Source: Desulfovibrio desulfuricans DSM 642
GTDB taxonomy: Bacteria; Desulfobacterota; Desulfovibrionia; Desulfovibrionales; Desulfovibrionaceae
Assembly: GCF_000420465.1 (NCBI RefSeq)
Contig: NZ_ATUZ01000015.1
Location: 124,001-188,000 of the forward strand
Length of the DNA stretch: 64,000 nucleotides
Reading direction: 5' to 3'
Of this stretch, positions 26,721 through 35,982 are shown piece after piece; the stretch's first letter is position 1; each line of letters begins with the position of its first letter. A model generated the notes under the pieces. It was not told the origin of the DNA. It searched no databases and saw nothing but the letters and a program-made list of their open reading frames with translations. Position numbers and translations under genes: made by a program.

Positions 26721-28529
26721 TTATTTGGTGTTTTTCAGTTCTGTGACCATGTTGTTGAGCTTTTTGGCCTCATCGGCAAGGGCAGCAACCGCTCGGGCCG
26801 ATGTGTGCATGATTGTGGCGGTTTCTGCCGCGATAGAGCTGACCTGGGTCACTGTCTGCGTGATGGATTCGGTCGCGGCGGACTGTTCTTCTGACGAAGT
26901 GGCAATGCCGCGCACCTGATCAACGGTCTGATCCACCATACCCACGATTTCTCGCAGGGCTTCGCCGGATTTTTGCGAAAGAGTGGTGGCGCTTTCCACA
27001 TTGCCAGCAGTCACGTCAACCTGACGGATGCTGGAATCCACGCTCTTCTGGATTGCGCCAATGGCATTGCCCACATCACTGGTGGAACTCATGGTTTTTT
27101 CCGCCAGCTTGCGCACTTCATCGGCCACAACGGCAAAGCCGCGTCCGGCTTCTCCGGCGCGCGCCGCTTCGATGGCGGCGTTAAGGGCCAGCAGGTTGGT
27201 CTGGTCTGCAATGTCGGAAATAACGCCCATGATCTGCGAAATGGCCCCCGCATGCTCGGCAAGCTTGGTCATTTCGTCTTTCAGCACAAGGGCATCCTTT
27301 TGCACGTTGCCAATGGCCTGCACGGACTGGAACACAACTTCCGCGCCTTCCGCTGCGCGCTGGCGCATGCTGGTGGAAAGATCCGCCGTAGCCGATGCGT
27401 TTTTGGCAACTTCTATGACCGTGCAGTTCATCTGTTCAACCGCAGTAGCAGCTTCTGTTGTGCGCGCCGCCTGCGTGGTGGCCCCTTGCTCGGCCTGTTC
27501 GATATTGCCGGAGATTTCGGCCGAAATGCTGGTTATGGCCGTTACCACCTGTTCCAGATGCTTGGCGGCGCTCAACATGCCTTCGCTGCGGGCGCTTCGC
27601 GCTTCTTCAGTCAGGCGTTCCGCCTGGGCAACGGCTTCGAGCGCCTTTGCCGCGCTCTGTTCGGCCTCGCGGGTTTTTTCTTCAGAAATCGCCAGCGATT
27701 TTTTCACGTTGGCTGTCATTTCCGACATGCAGCGCTCCAGAACCGTAACTTCGTCCTTGCCCGAGGCAATGATCTGCACGTCCATATCGCCGTTGGATAT
27801 GCGTTGCGCAGCCTCGCGCGCGGCCTTGATGGGCGTCAGGATGGAGCGGGTAATCAGCAGCATGAGCGGTATGTACAAAAGCACGATGCAGCAGACCACC
27901 GCGATGAGGATCTTTTTGAGATTGGCAAAAATGGCATCGCTGATTTGCCCCGCGATTTCATTTTTGACCTGCTCCACGTTGTCGATGTAGACGCCCGCGC
28001 CGACCCACAGGCTCGTGCCGGGCACCTGCGCGCCATAGGCGATTTTTGACTGGGTGCCGCCGCCGGGCTTGTTGAAAACAAAGCTTACAAAACCGCCGCC
28101 TTCAGCCGCTTTTTTGGCAAGCTCAGCGTTAAAGCGGACGCCGTTTTTATCAACGGAATTGCCAAGATCCTTGCCCACCAGATCAGGGAAAACGTGGGCA
28201 ACAACAATGCCGCCGTCATATACAAAGAAGTAGCCGGAGCTGTCTTTTTCGTAACGCGCTTTTTTTATGGCGCTGGCAATAATGGCATTGCGCTTGGTTA
28301 TGTCGGTAATGCCGCTGATCTGCTCGCCAATGCTGTTTGCCATGGTGGTTGAGAGATCGCGGATGCGTTGCTTCTGACCTTCATAAAACATTTCGCCCAC
28401 TTTCTGGGCGGAAAGCTCGGTGGCGGAGTTGGAGATGTGGATCAGGGAGTACACCAGCCCGCCTACAATAATCAGGGTAAAAATCAAGATCATGAACATA
28501 CGATACGAGATCGTGAACATCCTGAACAT
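26721..28529 (-). CDS. Methyl-accepting chemotaxis protein with Cache sensor
   Basis: A 602-residue inner-membrane chemoreceptor. TM1 is at about residues 10-30 ([19 protein letters not shown]). A periplasmic single Cache domain follows, with [18 protein letters not shown] and a [16 protein letters not shown] segment typical of sCache_2. TM2 is near 190-210 ([17 protein letters not shown]). A HAMP domain comes next, then a long coiled-coil signalling region whose hairpin tip reads [20 protein letters not shown]. The start MFRMF has GGAGG five bases upstream. The ligand is unknown; this Cache class usually binds small carboxylates. Confidence 0.92.
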   Translation of the reverse strand: MFRMFTISYRMFMILIFTLIIVGGLVYSLIHISNSATELSAQKVGEMFYEGQKQRIRDLSTTMANSIGEQISGITDITKRNAIIASAIKKARYEKDSSGYFFVYDGGIVVAHVFPDLVGKDLGNSVDKNGVRFNAELAKKAAEGGGFVSFVFNKPGGGTQSKIAYGAQVPGTSLWVGAGVYIDNVEQVKNEIAGQISDAIFANLKKILIAVVCCIVLLYIPLMLLITRSILTPIKAAREAAQRISNGDMDVQIIASGKDEVTVLERCMSEMTANVKKSLAISEEKTREAEQSAAKALEAVAQAERLTEEARSARSEGMLSAAKHLEQVVTAITSISAEISGNIEQAEQGATTQAARTTEAATAVEQMNCTVIEVAKNASATADLSTSMRQRAAEGAEVVFQSVQAIGNVQKDALVLKDEMTKLAEHAGAISQIMGVISDIADQTNLLALNAAIEAARAGEAGRGFAVVADEVRKLAEKTMSSTSDVGNAIGAIQKSVDSSIRQVDVTAGNVESATTLSQKSGEALREIVGMVDQTVDQVRGIATSSEEQSAATESITQTVTQVSSIAAETATIMHTSARAVAALADEAKKLNNMVTELKNTK

Positions 28530-29037
28530 GCATACCTCCAGTACCATTTACTGTTGAAGCAAATCAGCTGCGCCAACCTTTGGATTGGCCTAATGGTTCA
28601 GTCTGCAGATAAAAATTCCTGCTGAATTTTCACATTGATACCAATTAGCGTATCGTTCGGTGTATATATAACTTTATGCTTTGAATAAAAATCTTTTGTT
28701 ACCAGAAAACGACGATTTTTTATCGTCTGGCAGTATTTTGATGCATGCCTATTGAATTGTTCAAAAAAATGATGGCAGAGCTGTAAGGATGATAACCATG
28801 CGTTCTTCTTGGCAGAAGGCTGGGTTTGCGAGGTGGCTTTTTCAGTTGACGGCAATTTTTGTGCTTTTGACCTGAAAGTGTGGGCGATGGTAGGCCGTAT
28901 TGTGGAGTAAATAAACTATATTTGTATAATATTATTTTGTGAAAAAATCACTTTACTCCTGCTCCAGCACAAACTAGTATGAATGCACAACCAGTTGTGC
29001 TGGCTGTCGCAGTTACCCAAAAGACAGGAGAAGAGAA
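28530..29037. other. AT-rich intergenic region upstream of the alcohol dehydrogenase
   Basis: About 500 bases with no gene. The 28620-28960 part is AT-rich and would hold the promoters for the divergent chemoreceptor and alcohol dehydrogenase. TTGTGA (28937-28942) followed by TCAC (28948-28951) resembles a Crp/Fnr or Rex-like site but with a non-standard five-base spacer. A palindromic cluster at 28964-29003 is listed separately. Confidence 0.4.
28964..29003 (+). promoter_or_regulatory. Candidate operator upstream of the alcohol dehydrogenase
   Basis: Three related half-sites occur in 40 bases. CCAGCACAA (28964-28972) is the exact complement of TTGTGCTGG (28995-29003). Inside it GCACAAC (28985-28991) and GTTGTGC (28994-29000) form a 7+2+7 palindrome. 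It ends about 35 bases before the ATG, where a repressor site or leader hairpin would be effective. The binding protein is unknown. Confidence 0.5.
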
Positions 29038-30093
29038 ATGAAAGGTTTTGCAATGCTTGGCCTGAACAAGATCGGCTGGATAGAAAAAGAAAAGCCCCAG
29101 TGCGGCCCGCTGGATGCTCTTGTTCAACCCGTGGCGGTAGCTCCTTGCACTTCAGATGTCCACACGGTTTGGGAAGGCGCGCTGGGTGACCGGCACGACA
29201 TGATTCTGGGACACGAGGCGGTTGGCAAAGTTGTGGAAGTTGGTTCTCTGGTGCGTTGCTTTAAACCTGGGGACAAGGTCATCGTGCCTGCAATTACGCC
29301 AGACTGGAATTCGCTTGAGGCGCAGGCCGGGTATTCCATGCATTCCGGCGGCATGCTCGCGGGCTGGAAATTTTCCAACTTCAAGGACGGCGTATTCGGC
29401 GAGCTTTTTCACGTTAACGATGCGGACGGCAACCTGGCCCTGCTGCCGCCCTCCATTGACCCTGCCGAAGCCGTGATGTTGAGCGATATGGTGCCCACCG
29501 GCTTTCATGGTGCGGAACTGGCCGATGTGCAGTACGGCGATTCCGTGTTGGTGGTGGGCATTGGCCCTGTGGGCCTGATGGCTGTTGCGGGTGCGGCATT
29601 GCGCGGCGCTGGCGAAATTTTTGCTGTCGGCTCCAGGCCCCTGTGCGCAGAGGTTGCCCGTGAATACGGCGCAACAGCCATCATCAATTACCGGGATGGC
29701 GACATTGTCAGCCAGGTAATGGACCGCACCAAGGGCAAGGGAGTGGACAAGGCCATCATTGCCGGGGGCGATGTGGACACCTTTGCGGAGGTCATACGTG
29801 TGCTCAAGCCCGGCGGGCGCATCGGCAATGTGAACTATCTGGGATCCGGCGATTTCATCAAAATCCCGCGCATCGAGTGGGGCTGCGGCATGGGCCACAA
29901 GATCGTGGCGGGGGGGCTGATGCCCGGCGGCAGGCTGCGCATGGAAAAGCTGGCAAGTTTGCTGGTTCACGGGCGGTTGAGCGTTGCGCCCCTGCTGACC
30001 CACAGATTCAAGGGATTTGAGAATATTGAAAGCGCCTTACTCTTGATGAAGGACAAGCCGCGCGACCTGATCAAGCCTGTGGTTGTGGTGTAG
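29038..30093 (+). CDS. NADP-dependent secondary-alcohol (isopropanol) dehydrogenase
   Basis: A 351-residue zinc-dependent medium-chain dehydrogenase closely resembling the Thermoanaerobacter and Clostridium beijerinckii enzymes that interconvert secondary alcohols and ketones. Catalytic zinc ligands are Cys37 (APCTSD), His59-Glu60 (ILGHEAVG) and Asp150. The Rossmann motif is GIGPVG (174-179). Ser199-Arg200 (VGSRP) is the NADP-selecting pair of this family. It lacks the four-cysteine structural-zinc loop of horse-liver-type enzymes. The ribosome site is AGGAGAAGAGAA just before the ATG. A terminator follows; upstream is a palindromic candidate operator. Confidence 0.93.
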   Translation: MKGFAMLGLNKIGWIEKEKPQCGPLDALVQPVAVAPCTSDVHTVWEGALGDRHDMILGHEAVGKVVEVGSLVRCFKPGDKVIVPAITPDWNSLEAQAGYSMHSGGMLAGWKFSNFKDGVFGELFHVNDADGNLALLPPSIDPAEAVMLSDMVPTGFHGAELADVQYGDSVLVVGIGPVGLMAVAGAALRGAGEIFAVGSRPLCAEVAREYGATAIINYRDGDIVSQVMDRTKGKGVDKAIIAGGDVDTFAEVIRVLKPGGRIGNVNYLGSGDFIKIPRIEWGCGMGHKIVAGGLMPGGRLRMEKLASLLVHGRLSVAPLLTHRFKGFENIESALLLMKDKPRDLIKPVVVV

Positions 30094-30151
30094 TGCCCAG
30101 TAACGCTGAAGCTTGTCGGGCAACGCAATAAGCCCCGGCAGTTGCCAAATA

Positions 30152-30190
30152 AAAACCTCCCGGCATACCAGTGGCATGCCGGGAGGTTTT
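30152..30190. terminator. Bidirectional terminator
   Basis: AAAACCTCCCGGCAT (30152-30166) pairs with ATGCCGGGAGGTTTT (30176-30190), giving T-runs on both strands. It separates the plus-strand alcohol dehydrogenase from the convergent TRAP operon. Confidence 0.9.
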
Positions 30191-30210
30191 AACTTATGCG
30201 CAATGAGTTG

Positions 30211-31500
30211 CTAGTTGCCGCCCATCAGCCAGTTCATGGGAACGATCGAAAGGCTGGGGAAGAACATGAGCAGGAAGAGCATGACCACTTCCACAAGAAT
30301 GAACGGCACAAGTTTGACGATGAGGTCGGCAAACTTGATGTGCCCGATGCCGCACACCACGTACAGCACCGTGCCCACCGGGGGCGTAATAACGCCGATG
30401 CCCAGGTTGAGCACAAAGAGCAGGCCGAAGTAGTACGGGTCGATGCCTGCCTGCTGGATCAGCGGGTAGAACACCGGCGCAAAGATCAGGATGTTGGGCG
30501 TGAGGTCCATGACCATGCCGATAAGGAACAGGAAGATATTGATGCTGATGAGCAGCAATATTGGGCTGTCAATAAGCGGCGAGAAGAGCGCGGTCATCTG
30601 GTTGGGAATCTGCGCAATGGTAATGAACCAGCCAACAGCCGTAGCCGTGGCCACGATCAGCATGACCACCGAGGTGGTGCGGGCCGCGCGGGCGCTCACC
30701 CGCAGCAGATCGCGGAAGGAAAGCTCGCGATAATACAGCACGCACACCAAAATAGCGTAAATGGCTGCAAACGCACCGCCTTCCGTGGGGGTGAAAACAC
30801 CAAATCGAATGCCGCCAAGCAGCAGCACAGGCATCATGAAGGCAGGCGTGGAGTCAATAAGAATCTTGATGGCTTCTTTCTTGGTGAAGCGGATGGTTTC
30901 ATTATAGCCATCCTTGCGCACCACAAAGAACCACACCACCATGAGGGCCAGACCGATAAGGATACCGGGCACCAGACCGATCATGAACAGTTTGGTGATG
31001 GAAAGACCGCTGACCGTAGCGCCAAGCAGAATAAAGTTGGTGCTGGGCGGGATGATGGGGCCAAGGATGGCACCGGAGGCGATAACAGCGCCCGCACGGC
31101 CAGGGTGGTAGCCCACCTGCTTCATCATGGGCAGCAGCAGCCCGCCAAGAGCGGCGGCTTCACCCACGGAGCTGCCCATCAGGCCAGCAAAGATGATACT
31201 GGCGATAATGGCCGCATAGCCAAGGCCGCCGCGTACCCGGCCAATCATGAGCTGGGCAAGCTGCACCACGCGTTTGGAAAGGCCGCCCTCCGCCATGATT
31301 TCACCGGCGAACACAAAGAAGGGAATGGCCATCAAGGGGTAGTTGTTGGCGCCGTCCAGCATGCTGCCGGGAATAATCATGGCATCCCACATACCCGAGT
31401 GCCACATGAGCACAATGGAGCACAACACAAGCACAATGGCCAGCGGAACGCCAATGAGCATGAAGAAGAAGAGGGAGCCGAGGAAAATAAAGAGTTCCAT
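30211..31500 (-). CDS. dctM: TRAP transporter large permease (DctM)
   Basis: A 429-residue inner-membrane protein with about 12 hydrophobic segments, the proton/sodium-coupled channel subunit of a TRAP transporter. Family features include IPFFVFAGEIMAEGGLSKR, GLMGSSVGEAAALGG and GAILGPIIPPS. It belongs to the dctP-Q-M unit and is the last gene, 9 bases after dctQ. TRAP systems import carboxylates, sugars acids or sulfonates with a periplasmic binding protein; the substrate here is not known. Confidence 0.93.
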   Translation of the reverse strand: MELFIFLGSLFFFMLIGVPLAIVLVLCSIVLMWHSGMWDAMIIPGSMLDGANNYPLMAIPFFVFAGEIMAEGGLSKRVVQLAQLMIGRVRGGLGYAAIIASIIFAGLMGSSVGEAAALGGLLLPMMKQVGYHPGRAGAVIASGAILGPIIPPSTNFILLGATVSGLSITKLFMIGLVPGILIGLALMVVWFFVVRKDGYNETIRFTKKEAIKILIDSTPAFMMPVLLLGGIRFGVFTPTEGGAFAAIYAILVCVLYYRELSFRDLLRVSARAARTTSVVMLIVATATAVGWFITIAQIPNQMTALFSPLIDSPILLLISINIFLFLIGMVMDLTPNILIFAPVFYPLIQQAGIDPYYFGLLFVLNLGIGVITPPVGTVLYVVCGIGHIKFADLIVKLVPFILVEVVMLFLLMFFPSLSIVPMNWLMGGN

Positions 31501-31509
31501 TCTTCTCTC

Positions 31510-32070
31510 CTAGCCCTTGTGAAAGGTGGATGCAGGTCTGCGAACCAGGCTCACAAGAGAGCGCAGTTCTACAATAAAGCCAACAAGAGCCATGATGGGC
31601 AGGGTGCCGTTGATAAAGGCCATGTTGACATTGGTTGCCACAGAGTAGGTATCAAGCGTTTGCAGCACGTTGACCACGCCGCCGTAAAACAGCAGGCCAA
31701 GGGCAAAAAGGCCGCATACCGATGCCAGAATATCCACAGCTTTACGCTTTGCGCCTTCCAGCGTGGTTACAAGCAGGTCAACGGCAATGTGCTTCTTGCA
31801 GATAAAGGCTTCAATAGCGCCGAAAAACGTAATGTACATAAAGAGAAAACGCGCCCATTCTTCGCTCGGCGGGTAGCTGGAAGAAAAGATGTAGCGCAGC
31901 AGGGCATTGTAAAACACAAGACCGATCATGCCCAGAAAGATGACGGCGCAGAATACTTCAAACAGCAATTGCCCCGTGGTTTCATGCTTGGGTTCCTGTT
32001 CCGGCTCAAGCAAGGCATGCACGCCCGGCGCATGGTCCGGCGGAAAATTTTTGGAAATGTCGTCGCTCAT
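31510..32070 (-). CDS. dctQ: TRAP transporter small permease (DctQ)
   Basis: A 186-residue inner-membrane protein with four hydrophobic segments after a charged cytoplasmic N-terminus of about 40 residues. The SEEWARFLFMYITFFGA segment is the DctQ hallmark. It joins DctM in the membrane complex. The start MSDDISKN fits the GAGG ribosome site; the longer open frame to 32178 runs into a hairpin and is rejected. It lies about 200 bases after dctP with two hairpins in between. Confidence 0.9.
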   Translation of the reverse strand: MSDDISKNFPPDHAPGVHALLEPEQEPKHETTGQLLFEVFCAVIFLGMIGLVFYNALLRYIFSSSYPPSEEWARFLFMYITFFGAIEAFICKKHIAVDLLVTTLEGAKRKAVDILASVCGLFALGLLFYGGVVNVLQTLDTYSVATNVNMAFINGTLPIMALVGFIVELRSLVSLVRRPASTFHKG

Positions 32071-32176
32071 AACGAACCTCTGGAAAACGCTGCCCCAATC
32101 GCTGGCTACGCAGTGCCGTGCTGATGCTAGCAAGCCTGTTTGTGTACCCGCAGATGGCTGCGTGAAGAATTGTTGC

Positions 32177-32210
32177 AACCCCCGCTACCCAAAAAGGCCG
32201 CGGGGGTTTT
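32177..32210 (+). promoter_or_regulatory. Inverted repeat in the dctP-dctQ gap
   Basis: AACCCCCGC (32177-32185) pairs with GCGGGGGTT (32200-32208). The T-run TTTT follows on the plus strand only, so as a terminator it would face against the operon. In the dctPQM mRNA it can still form a stem. Confidence 0.45.
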
Positions 32211-32223
32211 GTCCATGAACTGC

Positions 32224-32257
32224 ACAGGCCGGAAAAGCCTATACTTTTCCGGCCTGT
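32224..32257 (-). promoter_or_regulatory. Strong hairpin between dctP and dctQ
   Basis: A perfect 14-base stem, ACAGGCCGGAAAAG (32224-32237) with 32244-32257, around a 6-base loop, 15 bases after the dctP stop. Such structures between binding-protein and permease genes commonly lower permease expression by stabilising the upstream message. Confidence 0.7.
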
Positions 32258-32271
32258 AAAGCGGGGAACAA

Positions 32272-33276
32272 TTATTTGGATTCGCGGTAGCTGGCGGCGC
32301 TGTCCAGAATGGCCTGGCAGTTGGGCACCGTGTCGTAAAAGAGCTTCCAGCTGCGCTTGCCGGCTTCAGCCATGTAATCGTGGAATTCCTTGCTGGGGGT
32401 ATTGATGCTGCCCTTGTTGGCAAGGATGGTCGCCTTGGCTTTTTCGTCGCCTTCCTTAACCATCGCCCACACGTCATCGGCGGAGCGCTTGGCGGCTTCG
32501 TCAAACCACTTTTTGTCCTCGGCGGGCAGCGACTGATAGAACTTGTCGTTGATGTAGAGGGAGTGGATTACGAGGATGTGGCCGGTAAGGGTGATCTGGG
32601 GCGTGATTTCGTACATCTTGAGGCTGACGATGTCGGCCAGGGGGCTGTCGCCGCCGTCGATGACGCCCTGGTCAAGCGCGCCGGGCACTTCGGCAAAGGG
32701 CATGGGCTGGCCGCTGATGCCGCATTCCTTGGCAAAGTTGGTGTACAGGGGAATGTTGGGCACGCGCATGCGCAGGCCCTTTACGTCTTCCACGGTGACG
32801 ATGGGCTTCTTGGTGTAGAAGTGGCGGAAGCCCAGGGGGAAGGCGTTCATGGTACGCAGGCCGGACTTTTCGGTGAAGCCTTCGTTGATAAGCTCAAAAG
32901 TCTTGCCTTCCATGGCGCGGCGGGCGTGGTCCAGATCATCGAAGAGCATGGGCGTTTCAAGCATGGCCATGGCAGGGTGCAGGGCAGAGGTCTGCGTACC
33001 GGTGGCGCACATCTGAATGATGCCCTTGCGGGTGGCGGCAATGTAGGCGTCTTCCTTGCCAAGCTGGCTGTTGGGGAAAACCTGCACTTCATATTTGCCG
33101 TTGGAAAGTTCGGCAAGATACTTGCCGAAAAGGTGCATACCGATGGTTTCCGGCTCGCCTTCGGGCTTCATGCCCGCGATCTTGATGATGGTCTTGGCTT
33201 CAGCGGCCTGGGCAAAACCAAGGGTCATGCCGCAAACAAGGCCCAGAGCAACAAGCAGAGCTACGATACGTTTCAT
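32272..33276 (-). CDS. dctP: TRAP transporter substrate-binding protein (DctP)
   Basis: A 334-residue periplasmic binding protein with a clear signal peptide (MKRIVALLVALGLVCGMTLG, cut near AQA-AEA). Family segments are VFPNSQLGKEDAYI, LRMRVPNIPLY, and GALDQGVIDGGDSPLADIV near residues 205-225, the DctP ligand-orienting region. The conserved arginine in LRMRVPN usually salt-bridges a substrate carboxylate, so an organic acid is likely. First gene of dctPQM; AGGAGG lies eight bases before the ATG. Confidence 0.93.
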   Translation of the reverse strand: MKRIVALLVALGLVCGMTLGFAQAAEAKTIIKIAGMKPEGEPETIGMHLFGKYLAELSNGKYEVQVFPNSQLGKEDAYIAATRKGIIQMCATGTQTSALHPAMAMLETPMLFDDLDHARRAMEGKTFELINEGFTEKSGLRTMNAFPLGFRHFYTKKPIVTVEDVKGLRMRVPNIPLYTNFAKECGISGQPMPFAEVPGALDQGVIDGGDSPLADIVSLKMYEITPQITLTGHILVIHSLYINDKFYQSLPAEDKKWFDEAAKRSADDVWAMVKEGDEKAKATILANKGSINTPSKEFHDYMAEAGKRSWKLFYDTVPNCQAILDSAASYRESK

Positions 33277-33399
33277 CCTGTAAACCTCCTCGCTAGTAAA
33301 ACTTAGATGCCGTTTGACAATGAAAACTTATCCCTGTCCACAGCAGGGGGGGCAATTATGACCAGCCGACGCGCCCACGTTTCCCAATACGTTCTGGTG

Positions 33400-33414
33400 C
33401 GTCAGACTCTGACG
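33400..33414. promoter_or_regulatory. Perfect 15-base palindrome upstream of dctP
   Basis: CGTCAGA-C-TCTGACG is fully symmetric and lies about 125 bases upstream of the dctP start. It has the size of a dimeric regulator site. No regulator gene lies next to it. Confidence 0.4.
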
Positions 33415-33964
33415 GGTCAAAAGCTGAGGCAAACTTAAGTGACGATCTACCTAAAATTCAACTGTTATTTGCAAAAAAAAGTTGAAGAAGCTCTTATATC
33501 CTGAATCCACGCCGAAATGATTGTTTTCAACAAAAATGTAGAAAGCTGAAACCTTGCCGCTTTTGCTGAAAATATGGCGACTACTACAGTTGATTTGTCA
33601 GTATGAATTTTTTTTTGAAAGAAAAGTTAGATAGTGTATGAAAATATTATTTAAAATTTATTAAATAATAAATTTAAGAACAATAAAATAAAATAGAATT
33701 ATGTAGTTTTTTTAAAAAATGCCTGCCCAGAATTTTTTTAGCGTAAAAAATTTATTTTTATTTTAAAAAATAAATTTCAAAATGCCTTTGAAACATAAAT
33801 AATAAACAAAATTTTTTAATATATCATACTTGGTCGTAATTATTGTGACAAATATATGACAATTTTGTGACAATTGCGTGGGCCATGTTTTCTGGAGGCT
33901 CCCCGCCATCTGCTCGTGTCCACAGATGGCAGCAGGGCAGGCAGTGAGAAGGCTGGTCAGCAAC
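33415..33964. other. AT-rich non-coding block
   Basis: No gene is supported. From about 33440 to 33870 the sequence is strikingly AT-rich with long A and T runs (for example around 33600-33780), unlike the GC-rich surroundings. Short open frames inside it are of the composition expected by chance. It lies between dctP and the DUF362 gene, both on the minus strand. Confidence 0.6.
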
Positions 33965-34026
33965 TGCGCATTACAACACCAGGGCACCTGACCGGGGAGC
34001 CATGTGCCCTGATGTTGTAATGCGCA
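33965..34026 (-). repeat. Near-perfect 23-base inverted repeat after the DUF362 gene
   Basis: Arms at 33965-33987 and 34004-34026 are complementary at 22 of 23 positions. The odd pair becomes G-U in one RNA strand. The loop is 16 bases. It begins six bases after the DUF362 stop. No U-tract follows, so it is an unusually long 3' hairpin or a small palindromic element. Confidence 0.65.
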
Positions 34027-34031
34027 GAGTG

Positions 34032-35129
34032 CTAGATTTTTTTGAGCTTGTATTCGCGGTTTCCCAGGCCCAGCGATTCGCCATAGCTGAGTTGTACCTG
34101 CCCGCAGGTGTGCGGCCAGCGGGCGGCGAACTTGTCTGCAACTGGCTGGGCCGAAGTCTCCGGATTGAGCGAAGGGGCTTTTGAAACAAGGTCAAAACAG
34201 GCCTGATCCAGGGCTACAGGGTCAGTGGAGGCCAGAATGCCTACGTCTGGTACCAGCGGCATGTCGCTCCAGGGTGCGCAGTCGCAGTCGGGAGTTACAT
34301 TGAGCACAAAGTTGATGTAGCAAACACTCTTTTTGCGGCCTTTTACTGCCCCATAGGCGTATTCTGTCATGCGCTCAATAAATGGCTGCATCTCTGTTTC
34401 CCAGTCTATGCTAATTGCTTTTTCTGGGCAAACAGTAATGCATTCAAAGCAGCCGATGCATTTTTCAATGTCAACAAAGCTTTTTTTGCTTTTCATACTG
34501 AGCGCGTGCTGCGGGCACACCTTGACGCACTTGGCGCAGCCAACGCATTTTTTTTCACTGACAGATACGTGGGTGGCGTGTTGCTCTTTTTTGCCGCGCA
34601 CGGCAGCGCCGCCCATGGCAAGGTTCTTGATCGCGCCGCCAAATCCCGCCATTTCATGCCCTTTAAAGTGTGACAACACCACCATTGCCGGGGCGCGGCG
34701 TATCTCTGTAGCGATATGCACGTCTTTGAAATGCTTGCCGTTGATGCGCACGGGCACGTCATTTTCGCCATACAGGCCATCGGCCAGAATGATTGGGGCG
34801 TGCACCACCGAGGGCGCAAAGCCATGGGCGTATGCCGTTTGCATGTGGTCAACGGCATTGTGGCGGCTGCCGGAATACAGGGTCGTTGTATCCGTCAAAA
34901 ATGGTTTGCCGCCTGCTTCCATAATCTTGTTTACTACCTGGCGCACCAGAGTTGGGTTGAGGTGCGTGTCGTTGCCGTATTCGCCAAAGTGCAGCTTGAT
35001 GGCGGTAAGTTCTTTTTTCTTGATGATTTTTTTCAGATTGAGCGCATCGCAGAGGCGCGCTACCTTGGCGATTTTGCTGTCCTCGTGCGACCGGCAGTGC
35101 ATATCTGCATAATAAACTGTGGCGGGCAT
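34032..35129 (-). CDS. DUF362 domain protein with two 4Fe-4S clusters
   Basis: A 365-residue cytoplasmic protein. The N- and C-terminal parts are DUF362 (LTAIKLHFGEYGNDTHLNP at about 41-59; PDVGILASTDPVALDQACFDL near 295-315). Between them, near 190-245, lies a bacterial ferredoxin-type insert with CVGCAKCVKVCP and CIGCFECITVCP. The family is widespread in anaerobes; its reaction is unknown, though some members act in redox or cofactor pathways. GGAGG precedes the ATG by seven bases. It is transcribed alone and ends at a long inverted repeat. Confidence 0.88.
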   Translation of the reverse strand: MPATVYYADMHCRSHEDSKIAKVARLCDALNLKKIIKKKELTAIKLHFGEYGNDTHLNPTLVRQVVNKIMEAGGKPFLTDTTTLYSGSRHNAVDHMQTAYAHGFAPSVVHAPIILADGLYGENDVPVRINGKHFKDVHIATEIRRAPAMVVLSHFKGHEMAGFGGAIKNLAMGGAAVRGKKEQHATHVSVSEKKCVGCAKCVKVCPQHALSMKSKKSFVDIEKCIGCFECITVCPEKAISIDWETEMQPFIERMTEYAYGAVKGRKKSVCYINFVLNVTPDCDCAPWSDMPLVPDVGILASTDPVALDQACFDLVSKAPSLNPETSAQPVADKFAARWPHTCGQVQLSYGESLGLGNREYKLKKI

Positions 35130-35344
35130 GGCGTGGCCTCCATGTGAGGATGTTTAAGGTACGGCAGGGCAGGGAATCTGGCACGGTTTTGCCCTGTGCA
35201 AAGCTGCAAAACACTAGCGCATGCCGCGCAGCCAAGGCAATAAGGCTGTCCGCAAGTATCGTTGACACGAGTCGCCATTAAGAATAGCGTAGTCCGGTTT
35301 TAATTTTTTCCACCCAGTCAGTTATGCATAGCTAAGGAGGCTTT

Positions 35345-35971
35345 ATGGCCGTTTATGTCGTTGATCATCCTCTTGTGCGCCACAAGTTGGGCATTTTGCG
35401 CATGGGGGCCACCTCCACGCGCGAATTCCGTTCTGTTTCCAACGAGATTGCGCGTCTGCTCATTTACGAAGCTACCAAGGCCTTTCGTACAGAAAAGCAC
35501 ACTGTTGAGGGATGGGCCGGGCCGGTGGAAATTGAGGCCATTTCCGGCAAGATGGTGACTGTTGTTCCCATTCTTCGCGCTGGCCTTGGCCTCATGGACG
35601 GAGTGCTGGACATGATCCCAGGCGCCAAGATCAGCGTTGTGGGCCTGTACCGCAACGAAGAAACCCTTGAACCTGTTGAATATTACGTAAAGCTTGCTAC
35701 CGATATGGATCAGCGGCTTGCCATCATCCTTGACCCCATGCTGGCAACCGGCGGCTCCCTTATTGCCGCCATCAGCCTGCTGAAGCGCCACGGTTGCAAA
35801 CAGATTTGCAGTCTCAACCTTGTGTGCGCGCCCGAAGGGATTGCCAAAGTCAAGGCCGCCCACCCGGATGTGGACATCTACACCGCCGCCATTGACGACC
35901 ATCTGAACGAAAACGGTTATATCATTCCTGGTCTCGGCGATGCCGGCGACCGTATCTTCGGAACCAAGTAG
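35345..35971 (+). CDS. upp: Uracil phosphoribosyltransferase
   Basis: A 208-residue enzyme making UMP from uracil and PRPP in pyrimidine salvage. The PRPP-binding loop is [16 protein letters not shown] near residues 128-143. The uracil-binding C-terminal segment [17 protein letters not shown] is intact, and family length is normal. AAGGAGG lies upstream. It is followed 11 bases later by the uracil permease, forming a salvage operon. Confidence 0.97.
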   Translation: MAVYVVDHPLVRHKLGILRMGATSTREFRSVSNEIARLLIYEATKAFRTEKHTVEGWAGPVEIEAISGKMVTVVPILRAGLGLMDGVLDMIPGAKISVVGLYRNEETLEPVEYYVKLATDMDQRLAIILDPMLATGGSLIAAISLLKRHGCKQICSLNLVCAPEGIAKVKAAHPDVDIYTAAIDDHLNENGYIIPGLGDAGDRIFGTK

Positions 35972-35982
35972 CGAGGGGCCCC

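Noticed and set aside
28937-28953. Rex or Crp/Fnr-type operator TTGTGA-N5-TCAC
   Set aside because: The spacer is five bases rather than six and the outer bases of the second half-site do not match, so it is not called.
30196-32124. Plus-strand 642-codon open frame opposite the TRAP genes
   Set aside because: Extremely His/Asn/Lys-rich shadow of dctM and dctQ, without ribosome site or domain.
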